From a virus: 39,519 nucleotides of DNA. Positions within the stretch are counted from its first letter, which is position 1. Each line of letters opens with the position of its first letter. Where the stretch lies: positions 1-39,519 of the IMG/VR virus record IMGVR_UViG_3300017613_000438; one strand, given 5' to 3'. The notes beneath the pieces are model-generated. The model searched no databases, had not been told where the DNA came from, and saw nothing but the letters and a program-made list of their open reading frames with translations. The position numbers were made by a program, and so were the translations under genes. Positions 18,258 to 25,884 of the stretch are shown here, in pieces.

Positions 18258-18674
18258 TCATGCTCTTATAAGTTGAACGATACCGCCGCTAAAAGGACAA
18301 AGGTTTTTAAGTATACCTTTTACAGTATTAAGCGATTTAGGTTTATTACTTTTAGGCGTAGAAAATACCTTTTTACTCCTTATCCCTTCTGCTTCCACTT
18401 CTTGCTCTTGAATTTTTACACCAGAATCAAAAACAGTATTATCTGCGACATAATCCGAAGCTAATAATGAGTTAGCATATTTTAATTCGTCAGGAATTAC
18501 ATCTACATCAGATAAGTCACAGCTAAAGGTTATATCAATATAATAGCGTCCTGCTAACAAACCATCAGCTTTAACCTCATCTGTAGCATCTTGCCATGCT
18601 GTATTATTTTCTAAATAAGCATCTGCTTCTGCTATTGTGGCGTAGCTCTCGGTAACGCCTAAACTAATCGCCAT
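18258..18674 (-). CDS. Head-tail connector, DnaT-like/gp6-like family
   Basis: 138 residues. The N-terminal ESYATIAEADAYLENNTAW followed by AGRYYID and a later LKYANSLLASDYV helix match the family annotated as putative DnaT-like ssDNA-binding proteins in phages, which in this position act as head-tail connectors (gp6-like). The DNA-binding name is historical; the structural role is inferred from order, since the next genes are a stopper, gp10-like and tail terminator. Confidence 0.72.
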   Translation of the reverse strand: MAISLGVTESYATIAEADAYLENNTAWQDATDEVKADGLLAGRYYIDITFSCDLSDVDVIPDELKYANSLLASDYVADNTVFDSGVKIQEQEVEAEGIRSKKVFSTPKSNKPKSLNTVKGILKNLCPFSGGIVQLIRA

Positions 18675-18675
18675 T

Positions 18676-19023
18676 TTATGCTCCTAACAAATTTGCATGA
18701 ACTTTAAATTTATCTGTGTCACTATGCCACTTACCAGTTGGCAATTCGACATAGCCCTGAACTTTCCAATTACCTAGCTCGTCAAGATCATCTAATACAG
18801 TTGTATAGCGTGCTACACCATCTGTAGCTGCGCCAAATACAACGGCTGTTTTAGTTACAAGTGTTCCACTGGGTTTTAAAAACTTAAATTCTAGAACTGT
18901 TGCACCAGTAAGATCTACTGGAGTTGTTACAACAGGATCAACTGTTGTATCACAATCAGTAAATTCAATCTCAAAGATTGTACCAATGTCACCTAAATGA
19001 ATTTCAGCACCACATGCGGCCAT
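18676..19023 (-). CDS. Beta-sandwich virion protein, BppU-N-like
   Basis: 115 residues: IHLGDIGTIFEIEFTD, then VDLTGATVLEFKFLKPSG, then NWKVQGYVELPTGKW. This pattern resembles the N-terminal domain of baseplate upper proteins (BppU) and similar Ig-like phage proteins next to fibre genes. ATG 19023 is chosen over GTG 19029 because GGAG lies 8 bases before it. The gene sits at the border between the fibre block and the neck genes. A role as adaptor for the repeat fibre is inference. Confidence 0.6.
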   Translation of the reverse strand: MAACGAEIHLGDIGTIFEIEFTDCDTTVDPVVTTPVDLTGATVLEFKFLKPSGTLVTKTAVVFGAATDGVARYTTVLDDLDELGNWKVQGYVELPTGKWHSDTDKFKVHANLLGA

Positions 19024-19025
19024 CG

Positions 19026-22000
19026 TCACATCTCCACGTTACTGTTAAATATTCTCTGGATACTTAGCGCTAATGTCTTTTTGCGCATAGTGCTTAATTT
19101 AAATTCTTTCTTCGATTCAATACTTAGGTCATATTTAACAGTTTGCACTAAGCTAAGCTTGAATTCTATTTTCTTCTCAATAGATAGATCAAAATGAACT
19201 ATCTCATTATTTATATAATTATATCCATGGCCTAAGCCTTCACCTTCTTCATTATCGCCTGTACCAATAAAGTCAGCAATAATTTGGCCAGCATAAGTTG
19301 TTCCTGCTGCTGTACCTGCTTGGCCTTCATCAATAAAATCAAGACCAAGTATACCACTATAACCTTGACCTGAACCTACTTCATTCTGTCCTACTAAGAA
19401 TTGATCTCTTAGATCGGTACCATCTTGCCCTTGCCCATCGCCTGTTTCTTCTTGTCCTTTTGGACTTACACCTAAAGCTATAATTCCAGTGTGAGTAGAA
19501 CCAGAAGCTGTACTATTTAGTCCTGTACCAGTAAAGGAAATAACACTTCCAAATATACCAGTACCACTTTGTCCTTGACCAGCTCCAACTTCTTCCTCAC
19601 CAGTAAGGACATGACCATTAACAATTGATCCAGCGTAGCTTGTGCCTGATCCAACTTCTTCATCACCAATACCAATAAATGGAATTGTATCAGAAGTTGT
19701 TAAAGTTCCTACATGCCCAGTACCTGTTGCTGTTTCATTCTGGCCTACGTCAATAAAATCTAATACAATTTGGCCAGCATAGCCTGTGCCATTACCAATT
19801 CCAGCTGAACCACTATTTGGCGAGACATCAAATGATACAGATCCACCCCAACCTGTACCATTACCAACTTCATTTTGGCCTACAAGTACTAAGCCTTTAT
19901 CTAGTGATCCAGCATGACCAATTCCTGAACCTACTTCTTGATCACTTTCGCCAGTAAAGCCTAATGATAGTTGTCCTGCTCTACCAGTACCAGAACCAAC
20001 ATCTTGACTTCCATTTCCTCCATTATAATCAGCAAGTAATGTTCCTGCTCGACCAGTTCCAGTTCCAACTTCTTCATCACCAGAATCTACAAAAGATACT
20101 GAGTCTGAAGTTGTTATTGTTCCTACAAATCCTGTTCCTGCTCCAACCTCTTGCTGACCAGTTCCTTTAAAATCAAGAACAATAGAACCAGCTCTTCCTG
20201 TGCCTGAACCTACCTCTTCTGATCCTTCACCTAATAGATCATGTGCCGCTGTACCAGTATATCCAGTACCTGTGCCAACTTCATTAGTTGATAAACCAAT
20301 AAAGTCAGCGATAATACTTCCATCTTGACCTGTGCCATTACCAACTTCATTAATCCCTGTATAATCAATATTAACAGAGAATATACCAATTTGGCCTGTG
20401 CCAGTCGCAACCTCTTCGTTGCCATCACCAACAAAATCAGCAGATATAATTCCAGCATGACCTATGCCAGAACCAATTCCAGCCAAGCCACCATTAGGCT
20501 TTACATCAAAAGATGTTGAACCTCCCCATCCAGTACCACTTCCTGTGCCTTGCGATCCTTGTAATATCTGATCTCTTATTGATGATCCATTTTGGCCAGC
20601 ACCAGCAGCTATTCCATTAGTTGCTGTACCAATGAAATCAATAGCATTAGACCCGACATAACCTACGCCAGAACCAGTGCTATTAACTCCAGACACAATA
20701 TAGTCGGCAACAATTGTGCCTATGTATCCAACTCCCCCACCATCCTCATATGAGCCTTCACCTATAAATGCTCTAGTCAGCGTACCACCGTAACCGGTTC
20801 CTGACCCTACATCCTCATCACCCTCGTCTATGAAATCAGCAAGGACAGTGCCGGTGCGTCCAGTTCCTGCTGCCGTGCCTGTAGCACCAACACCAGAGAA
20901 GCCAGTACCTAGGGTCAGGGTTCCTGCGTATCCGGTCCCTGCTCCAACATCTTCATCACCCTCATCAATAAAGTCGAGAATGATCTGGCCTACGTGGCCT
21001 GTGCCTGTGCCGCTCCCTGCCGATCCGCTGTTTGGGGTAACGTCAAAGGATACTGCTCCGCCATATCCGGTACCTGTACCTGATCCTTGTGTACCTTGTA
21101 GGAACTGGTCACGTATTGTGGACCCGGCATATCCAATACCTGACCCTACTTCATTAGCAGCTTCACCCTCAAAATCAATTGCTTGAGTACCGGCATTACC
21201 TGTACCGACACCAACGTCCTGTGCGCCAGTGCCAATATAGTCTGCAGCTATCTGACCAGTTTGGCCAGTGCCCGCTCCAGTTTCATCGTCACCTATCCCC
21301 GTGAAGTCTATAAGGGTAGTAGTGGTGAGCTGGCCAACGCGGCCAGTACCTGCACCGACTTCTTGTGCCCCTGTATCGAAGAAGCCAAGAACCTTCTGCC
21401 CTGCGTACCCAACGCCAGCGCCTACTTCCTCGTCACCTGTACCTGTGAAATCAATAAGTGTTGTTACACTTAGCGTTCCTGCCCGTCCTGTGCCTGCTCC
21501 GACTTCTTGAGTTCCTGTCCCTTTGAAATCGGTAGAGATAGTTCCTGCGCGGCCAGTACCTGCCCCAGTTCCATTGGTACCAGTACCAGTAAAATCAGTA
21601 ACTGCTTCTGCTATCGAATTTATGTATTCATCATTTTGGGCAGGACGCAAGAAGAAGTATTCGTTTTCTTTTAATGCTTCGCGTTCACTATCTGATAAAT
21701 TACGGTCCCAAGCATAAAAGAGTACTTGTTTGCCAGACGCATGTTCATCCTCTGCTACTACATTACCGTAGTAGGCTAAATCGCCTCCTGCAGAGTGGTA
21801 GGCAGTAGCACAACTGCCTGCTGTGCCACCAATATCTGCCTTGATTCCGCTCGCACCTTCTGACCAGACAAGAACGAGTAAATCATTCAAAGCGTATTCA
21901 GCGGCGGTTACGTTCCACCCTGCCCAACCGCTGCCACCTATATTCGCCTTATCATCATTATTCCAATATCCAAATATGCCTAGTGAATCTACCTGCCCTG

Positions 22001-23222
22001 TCGTTGCGGAACATATTCCGCAGGAGTAAACCACATTGTTTGTGAATACCATGTTGGTCATCTTGGAGACAACCGTGGCACCTCCATACAGATTTATTGC
22101 TCCCCCTGTGCTAAATGATAAAGAATTAGCTTCATTAGGGGTTGATCCGTAATCGGCGCAAATGCCGTAATCGCCATCGACAATCCGACTGGCGGTATCC
22201 ACTACAGGTCCTTCGCCATTGACGAGATTGACTTCGCCGCCTATCCAGCAAACTCTCAAACCATTGGTAATTGAGTGTGACCAATCTACCTCAACAGCAC
22301 CTATAGGCTTAGCGTGAGCATTAAGGAGTAATGGTTCACGTTGCGTAATAGTGAACACATCTTGATGCGGGGTATAAAAAAAGGTACCAGAGAATGTAGG
22401 AGGATTGGCAGTAGTCGTGCCAGCTCGGCCTGTACCTGTGGCTGTACCATTTGTGCCTACACCAGAAAAGTCTGGGTTTATCTCAAGCTCACCAAGAAAG
22501 ACAGGACTATTGTCTGATGGTCTGATTATCTGATATTCGTTCTGTACGTATCTTTCAACTTCGTCATCAGTTAGTGAACGATCCCAAACAACGGCACTCT
22601 TTACTGCGCCATCTGTTTGGTCTGTACCTTCGTTAACACCAATAGTGAGTGGGTCAGTATCGTAAACCAGCGTTCCTGTTGGTACGGTCCCGGTATTAGA
22701 ACTTACAAACTTACCTTCTACATCGTAAGTATCTATTCTGAATAAAGAGTTAGAAATCCACCTACCTACAAAGTAGTAGTAGGTGTTCGCCGTCATAGTT
22801 ACGGCTGACGTAGTTTGGTTTGTCCCTGTAGATGTCGAGATGTTGAACCTCGATGATCTATCTGTAGGACTTAGCTGATTTATAGCGTAAGAAACATACC
22901 CACTAGTTTTGTTCTTATGCAGAAATGCTGCATAAGTGTCCCCGCCTGTTGAGCCGTGACGGGCCTTAACGATGACAGTTATCTCGCTCGATGGGCGAGT
23001 CATAACATCGTGGTTAGAATACTCCAGCCCCGCCGCGCTCGGAGGGGAGAATGCATATGCTTCTTCACCTTCTTCGACAACGAGCGTTCCATCACCAGTG
23101 GGTGGGGAGAAATACCCAGTTGTATCTATCTTGTTTGGAAAGTGAAGTGCGTAGCACAGCCCATCAGTCAGCGGATGTGACCAATCAATTTCAAATGAGG
23201 CTGTGGGCTTCTTATCCGCCAC
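19026..23222 (-). CDS. Giant repeat protein: two LamG-like domains, about 35 Gly-rich repeats, decapeptide tail
   Basis: 1398 residues, probable virion fibre or surface protein. A LamG-like domain at about 1-235 (DWSHPLTDGLCYALHFP) is followed by one isolated repeat-like segment (about 252-272). A second LamG-like domain spans about 310-535 (DWSHSITNGLRVCW). Residues about 543-1340 are about 35 tandem 22-23 residue units of the form DFIGxGxxEVGxGTGxAGxIxx. Residues about 1344-1393 are five 10-residue units (FxLSIxxKxx). The GTG start at 23222 overlaps the preceding stop by 11 bases and has AGGG 7 bases upstream. Repeat units alternate strand-forming and Gly-rich stretches, suggesting an elongated beta solenoid. 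Codon and GC character change inside the repeats near 20.8 kb. Cysteines are confined to the LamG-like part. Confidence 0.8.
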   Translation of the reverse strand: MADKKPTASFEIDWSHPLTDGLCYALHFPNKIDTTGYFSPPTGDGTLVVEEGEEAYAFSPPSAAGLEYSNHDVMTRPSSEITVIVKARHGSTGGDTYAAFLHKNKTSGYVSYAINQLSPTDRSSRFNISTSTGTNQTTSAVTMTANTYYYFVGRWISNSLFRIDTYDVEGKFVSSNTGTVPTGTLVYDTDPLTIGVNEGTDQTDGAVKSAVVWDRSLTDDEVERYVQNEYQIIRPSDNSPVFLGELEINPDFSGVGTNGTATGTGRAGTTTANPPTFSGTFFYTPHQDVFTITQREPLLLNAHAKPIGAVEVDWSHSITNGLRVCWIGGEVNLVNGEGPVVDTASRIVDGDYGICADYGSTPNEANSLSFSTGGAINLYGGATVVSKMTNMVFTNNVVYSCGICSATTGQVDSLGIFGYWNNDDKANIGGSGWAGWNVTAAEYALNDLLVLVWSEGASGIKADIGGTAGSCATAYHSAGGDLAYYGNVVAEDEHASGKQVLFYAWDRNLSDSEREALKENEYFFLRPAQNDEYINSIAEAVTDFTGTGTNGTGAGTGRAGTISTDFKGTGTQEVGAGTGRAGTLSVTTLIDFTGTGDEEVGAGVGYAGQKVLGFFDTGAQEVGAGTGRVGQLTTTTLIDFTGIGDDETGAGTGQTGQIAADYIGTGAQDVGVGTGNAGTQAIDFEGEAANEVGSGIGYAGSTIRDQFLQGTQGSGTGTGYGGAVSFDVTPNSGSAGSGTGTGHVGQIILDFIDEGDEDVGAGTGYAGTLTLGTGFSGVGATGTAAGTGRTGTVLADFIDEGDEDVGSGTGYGGTLTRAFIGEGSYEDGGGVGYIGTIVADYIVSGVNSTGSGVGYVGSNAIDFIGTATNGIAAGAGQNGSSIRDQILQGSQGTGSGTGWGGSTSFDVKPNGGLAGIGSGIGHAGIISADFVGDGNEEVATGTGQIGIFSVNIDYTGINEVGNGTGQDGSIIADFIGLSTNEVGTGTGYTGTAAHDLLGEGSEEVGSGTGRAGSIVLDFKGTGQQEVGAGTGFVGTITTSDSVSFVDSGDEEVGTGTGRAGTLLADYNGGNGSQDVGSGTGRAGQLSLGFTGESDQEVGSGIGHAGSLDKGLVLVGQNEVGNGTGWGGSVSFDVSPNSGSAGIGNGTGYAGQIVLDFIDVGQNETATGTGHVGTLTTSDTIPFIGIGDEEVGSGTSYAGSIVNGHVLTGEEEVGAGQGQSGTGIFGSVISFTGTGLNSTASGSTHTGIIALGVSPKGQEETGDGQGQDGTDLRDQFLVGQNEVGSGQGYSGILGLDFIDEGQAGTAAGTTYAGQIIADFIGTGDNEEGEGLGHGYNYINNEIVHFDLSIEKKIEFKLSLVQTVKYDLSIESKKEFKLSTMRKKTLALSIQRIFNSNVEM
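19044..19193 (-). repeat. Five decapeptide repeats at the C-terminus
   Basis: Five consecutive 30-base units encode FDLSIEKKIE, FKLSLVQTVK, YDLSIESKKE, FKLSTMRKKT and LALSIQRIFN. The consensus is aromatic-x-L-S-aliphatic-x-x-K-x-x. The DNA is diverged, so the repeat is seen at the protein level. Confidence 0.75.
19204..21595 (-). repeat. About 35 tandem 66-69 bp units encoding Gly-rich 22-23-mers
   Basis: Consensus D-F-I-G-x-G-x-x-E-V-G-x-G-T-G-Y-A-G-x-I-x-x, counted by eye as about 35 copies. A composite block (a DQFLQG-type unit ending GWGGSxSF, followed by a DVxPNxGxAG unit) recurs near 21060, 20520 and 19840. This shows higher-order duplication on top of the single-unit array. Confidence 0.85.
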
Positions 23223-24081
23223 GTAACGCCCTTGCTATCGGATCATTGCCTGGAAGTATTATCTCGTAAGCTCCTCCCGACTGCGATGTGGGCAACAGCA
23301 ATGACTGGTTTTCTGCTCCAGCATAAGTAAGCATCTGGTAGGGGTCGTTGTGCAAGTCCAACATCTCAGCTTCCGAGAACCTGGCTAAAGCCCCACGTTG
23401 CCAAAGTAGTACATAGTAGATGTTGCTGTTGAAATACTCTGATGTGCCCGAAGTAGAAGAATTATACAACCCACCTATGGCTAATTCGCCCGAATCTATG
23501 CTTTCTACACTAAACGTGGTGCCAGCTGGTGCGCCATTTTCATAAAGCTGACCAGTGGCTCCGTCACTAGTATGCATTACAGCAATTGAGGTTCTATCAC
23601 CAACAGAAGCAGGACTGACTACCTCTTTTGATACTGCCCCATACCTCAGCTTTATGTATTTCGTCCCAAGACTATGATGGTAACCAAGGCTGAAATAGTG
23701 TGATGTGTTGTCGTATACCCCCAAGCATTCGTGTCGAAAGTCATTAGCAATAGGCACTTTGACGATGGCAAAAGCACAAAACCCTGCTATTGGCGATATC
23801 CCAGTTAGTGCTTTACCGTCTTCCCCGTAATCAACCGATGTTCCATATTCATCAACAAAGAACTCACCACCGTACCATCCAGCTGGTTCAGTTAATGAGT
23901 TAGTGGGGTCCGCCAAATTCACATAGCTGCCGAACATGTAGCAACCAACAAGTCCTTGGGCAAACTTGTTACTTTGATTTAGCCGTACGGCCAGACCCTC
24001 TGGCTTCCCCCCGGATAGGCGCGATGGCTCCCGCAAAGCAGAAGATGTAGCGTCACCGTGAGGCAACCACAACCTAGACAT
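23212..24081 (-). CDS. LamG-like virion surface protein
   Basis: 289 residues. After a basic N-terminus, residues about 35-255 form a LamG/concanavalin-like sandwich: GLVGCYMFGSYVNLADPT, IKLRYGAVS, GATGQLYENGAPAGTTFS, ELAIGGLYN, IYYVLLWQRGALARFSEAEMLDLHNDPYQM. The last element (helix after a strand, then NDPYQ) is typical of LamG-like proteins in phage fibre clusters. Probable sugar or surface binding; no catalytic residues seen. It lies in the GC-richer segment and shares a TAATG junction with the gene before it. Confidence 0.7.
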   Translation of the reverse strand: MSRLWLPHGDATSSALREPSRLSGGKPEGLAVRLNQSNKFAQGLVGCYMFGSYVNLADPTNSLTEPAGWYGGEFFVDEYGTSVDYGEDGKALTGISPIAGFCAFAIVKVPIANDFRHECLGVYDNTSHYFSLGYHHSLGTKYIKLRYGAVSKEVVSPASVGDRTSIAVMHTSDGATGQLYENGAPAGTTFSVESIDSGELAIGGLYNSSTSGTSEYFNSNIYYVLLWQRGALARFSEAEMLDLHNDPYQMLTYAGAENQSLLLPTSQSGGAYEIILPGNDPIARALRGG

Positions 24082-24536
24082 TATGCTTTAGCAGCAGCAG
24101 AACGTGGGTTCATATACAACTGCCAAGTCATGGCATCGTTATCATCACCATTAAAGAGATACAAGTTAAACTCTTTTGCGGGTAATGCGATAGGGCCAAT
24201 ATGCAAGTATTGTGTACCAGCAGAGGCTTTCAATTTACCAGACCCAAGATACTTACTCTTATGAGTGGTGGTTGGCACATTACCGTCTTCTGTAGATACG
24301 CCAGTTACAGTGTTAACCTTACAGTAGACATCTACAGTCTTACCTTCAGTTGGGGTGTTTGCGCCAAATGCTGCCTCAATACCAAGCTCAATCAATGGTG
24401 CATCTTCATGATTGGTTGAGGTACATTCAGTCCCTGCTACTGCCGTAAAGGCTCCAGCAGAGGTAGATGCTCCAGATGCCTCTAGTGTGACCCACCCTGC
24501 CCATTTGACGATTGCGTCACCAGCTGTTAATGCCAT
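24081..24536 (-). CDS. Conserved phage virion-associated protein
   Basis: 151 residues, beta-rich, no enzymatic motif. The C-terminal half (TQYLHIGPIALPAKEFNLYLFNG) resembles small proteins often encoded beside phage fibre genes. A TAATG junction links it to its upstream neighbour, and the two homologue types often occur together. Structural role inferred from context. Confidence 0.55.
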   Translation of the reverse strand: MALTAGDAIVKWAGWVTLEASGASTSAGAFTAVAGTECTSTNHEDAPLIELGIEAAFGANTPTEGKTVDVYCKVNTVTGVSTEDGNVPTTTHKSKYLGSGKLKASAGTQYLHIGPIALPAKEFNLYLFNGDDNDAMTWQLYMNPRSAAAKA

Positions 24537-24934
24537 TACAATGTCCTCGCGTATTCAACATCACCAGGAGTGACGAAACCAAAACCCAAATCTACAGCTC
24601 TGCTGATGGTGATCTGTCGAGCCGTACCGATGTTGGAGGTAGTTGTGCCTGCGGTGAAGATGTCGGTACCAATAACCTGACCCATACCGCCAACTTCCGT
24701 GTTGACAATATCGTGCCCAGTGAGGGCCAACCATTGGGCCTTCTCTGAGTCGGTCAACGCCAGATACTCTGTGGGATCAGTTAGGTCCATCAGCTCCTTA
24801 CCCGACATGGTTGCTTTTATAGACGACACATTAACTGCATTCAACTCTCCTGCGGCTAACGCGGAATCCACATTATATGTACCGGTTACTGGATGACTGC
24901 CATCCAGCTCGGTCTTTAATGCTTGATAATCCAT
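24536..24934 (-). CDS. Conserved phage protein of the tail-fibre cluster
   Basis: 132 residues. The pattern MDYQALKTELD ... TDPTEYLALTDSEKAQWLALTG ... ISRAVDLGFGFVTPGDVEYAR matches a family common beside phage tail-fibre genes: DxAxLxxEl start, then LTDxEKxxWLxLxG, then SRAxELG. Function unknown. AAGGAG sits 8 bases upstream of the ATG. No signal peptide or membrane segment. Confidence 0.65.
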   Translation of the reverse strand: MDYQALKTELDGSHPVTGTYNVDSALAAGELNAVNVSSIKATMSGKELMDLTDPTEYLALTDSEKAQWLALTGHDIVNTEVGGMGQVIGTDIFTAGTTTSNIGTARQITISRAVDLGFGFVTPGDVEYARTL

Positions 24935-24953
24935 CGATTACTCCTTACTAAAT

Positions 24954-25019
24954 CTAATTAGGTGGCAGCGGTCTGTCATCTGGCTCCGGCTCTGGCTCTG
25001 GCTCTGGCACAATGGGCAT
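24954..25019 (-). other. Alternative-frame Pro-Glu tail (MPIVPEPEPEPEPDDRPLPPN)
   Basis: A 21-codon frame with its own ATG at 25019, stopping at 24954 just before the ribosome-binding site of the next gene. It lies +1 to the coiled-coil gene. It could be the real C-terminus reached by a frameshift (programmed or a sequence error at GAAAATG), or a tiny separate peptide. Confidence 0.35.
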
Positions 25020-25182
25020 TTTCAAGCGCGGTTACACGCGCCTTGACCGCACTCAAATGCTCTTCAATCATGTCAATATGCGCCGCGCCCATGCCTAAGC
25101 GCAATAGAGCATCACCAAAAACCCTTTCTAATTCATCAACGGCATCAGCTGTTTTATGAATTGAATCCGCCACATCACCCAT
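24976..25182 (-). CDS. Small coiled-coil protein with an odd Arg/Ala-rich end
   Basis: 68 residues from ATG 25182, which is preceded by GGAGGAAGG. An earlier in-frame codon has no such site. Residues 1-55 are a heptad-like helix (DSIHKTADAVDELERVFGDALLRLG). The last 13 residues (CARARARAGAR) are low complexity, while the +1 frame over the same bases reads VPEPEPEPEPDDRPLPPN, a far more natural protein tail. A frame change after LEN is therefore suspected, and the true protein may end at 24954. Confidence 0.55.
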   Translation of the reverse strand: MGDVADSIHKTADAVDELERVFGDALLRLGMGAAHIDMIEEHLSAVKARVTALENAHCARARARAGAR

Positions 25183-25219
25183 GATCCTTCCTCCAATGCT
25201 ATTTAGCAGCACATTGTTA

Positions 25220-25235
25220 CTGTCATCCTTGACAG
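25220..25235. other. Small perfect stem-loop between genes
   Basis: CTGTCA, 4-base loop, TGACAG (plus strand TCCT, minus strand AGGA) in the gap between the 157-residue gene and the coiled-coil gene. There is no T run on either strand, so it is not a standard terminator. Confidence 0.5.
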
Positions 25236-25259
25236 CATGTTAATTATCCAAAACTTCTA

Positions 25260-25733
25260 CTATGGAGTCAGGGCGAGGGTGAACAGGCCGTTAGCTGCAT
25301 TCCAGTCAACGTCAAAGTCGCCGTTAGTAGAACTGACGTTAGCACTACCGCCATCATCCAGATCCATGTAACCCAAGATTAGATCACCAGCAACAAGCGA
25401 AGCACCCGCACGCCTTACAACATAGAGATAGCGTGCAGCAATGGTGACCGAGTTACCAAAGTCCATGGCTGCGCCATCGAGTTTGAAGTTACGGCTGGAA
25501 GGTGATGTCCAGGCCAGACTGCCTATTACCAGACCTTCGGCGAAAGAAGCCGTGTAGTCGGAGTCTGAACACTCATTACCAGAAATGTCAGAATATACAT
25601 CGTCACCGGTAACGCTGGGGGTTTGGGCATTATCGACAAGGACAGCCACAATAGTGTCGGTGTCGATGTCAATGGTGCCTTGTAGGAATGCGAGCATCCC
25701 CGGATCGGTGAAGGTAAACGCGCCTACGGCCAT
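25260..25733 (-). CDS. Conserved phage virion-associated protein
   Basis: 157 residues, beta-rich: an N-terminal helix (FLQGTIDIDTDTIVAVLVD), then SDISGNECSDSDYTASFAEGL, then FKLDGAAMDFGNSVTIAARYLYVVRR, and GDLILGYMDLDDGGSANVSS. This layout matches small proteins frequent near fibre genes of environmental phages. Function unknown. AGAGGA is about 8 bases before the ATG. It is the first gene inside the GC-richer segment as transcribed. Confidence 0.6.
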   Translation of the reverse strand: MAVGAFTFTDPGMLAFLQGTIDIDTDTIVAVLVDNAQTPSVTGDDVYSDISGNECSDSDYTASFAEGLVIGSLAWTSPSSRNFKLDGAAMDFGNSVTIAARYLYVVRRAGASLVAGDLILGYMDLDDGGSANVSSTNGDFDVDWNAANGLFTLALTP

Positions 25734-25749
25734 TTTAAAATCCTCTTAG

Positions 25750-25884
25750 TTAACGTTCAAGTTCAAAAGATATTTTACGCATAAGGTTTAAACTAAAACG
25801 TACTATATCTTTCCAGTAATCTTTAAGCGCACTAGCATAACCTCTAGTAATTATTGATGAAGTAAATCCTCTTGTAACAATCAT
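25750..25884 (-). CDS. 44-residue tail-cluster protein (short gene)
   Basis: ATG at 25884 overlaps the TGA of the preceding gene (ATGA) and the frame runs 44 codons to TAA at 25750. The product begins MIVTRGFTSSIITRGYAS. This resembles a family of tiny phage proteins starting with M-I-V/I-T-R-G-F and a second TRGY/TQGY copy, found after fibre-associated genes. The second half (VRFSLNLMRKISFELER) has the aromatic-x-L spacing of the decapeptide repeats at the end of the 1398-residue protein. A+T-rich codon use resembles the upstream side, so the composition change lies just after its stop. Confidence 0.7.
   Translation of the reverse strand: MIVTRGFTSSIITRGYASALKDYWKDIVRFSLNLMRKISFELER

Noticed and set aside
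20830-21510. Plus-strand Pro/Val/Ala-rich repeat frames
   Set aside because: These are the reverse complement of the Gly-rich repeat array; the minus-strand frame is continuous and domain-bearing.
19204-21595. Possible CRISPR array
   Set aside because: Units are coding, 66-69 bases, diverged and without separate spacers; no cas genes are present.
19026-23222. Diversity-generating retroelement target in the LamG/repeat gene
   Set aside because: No reverse transcriptase gene and no template repeat were seen in the window.
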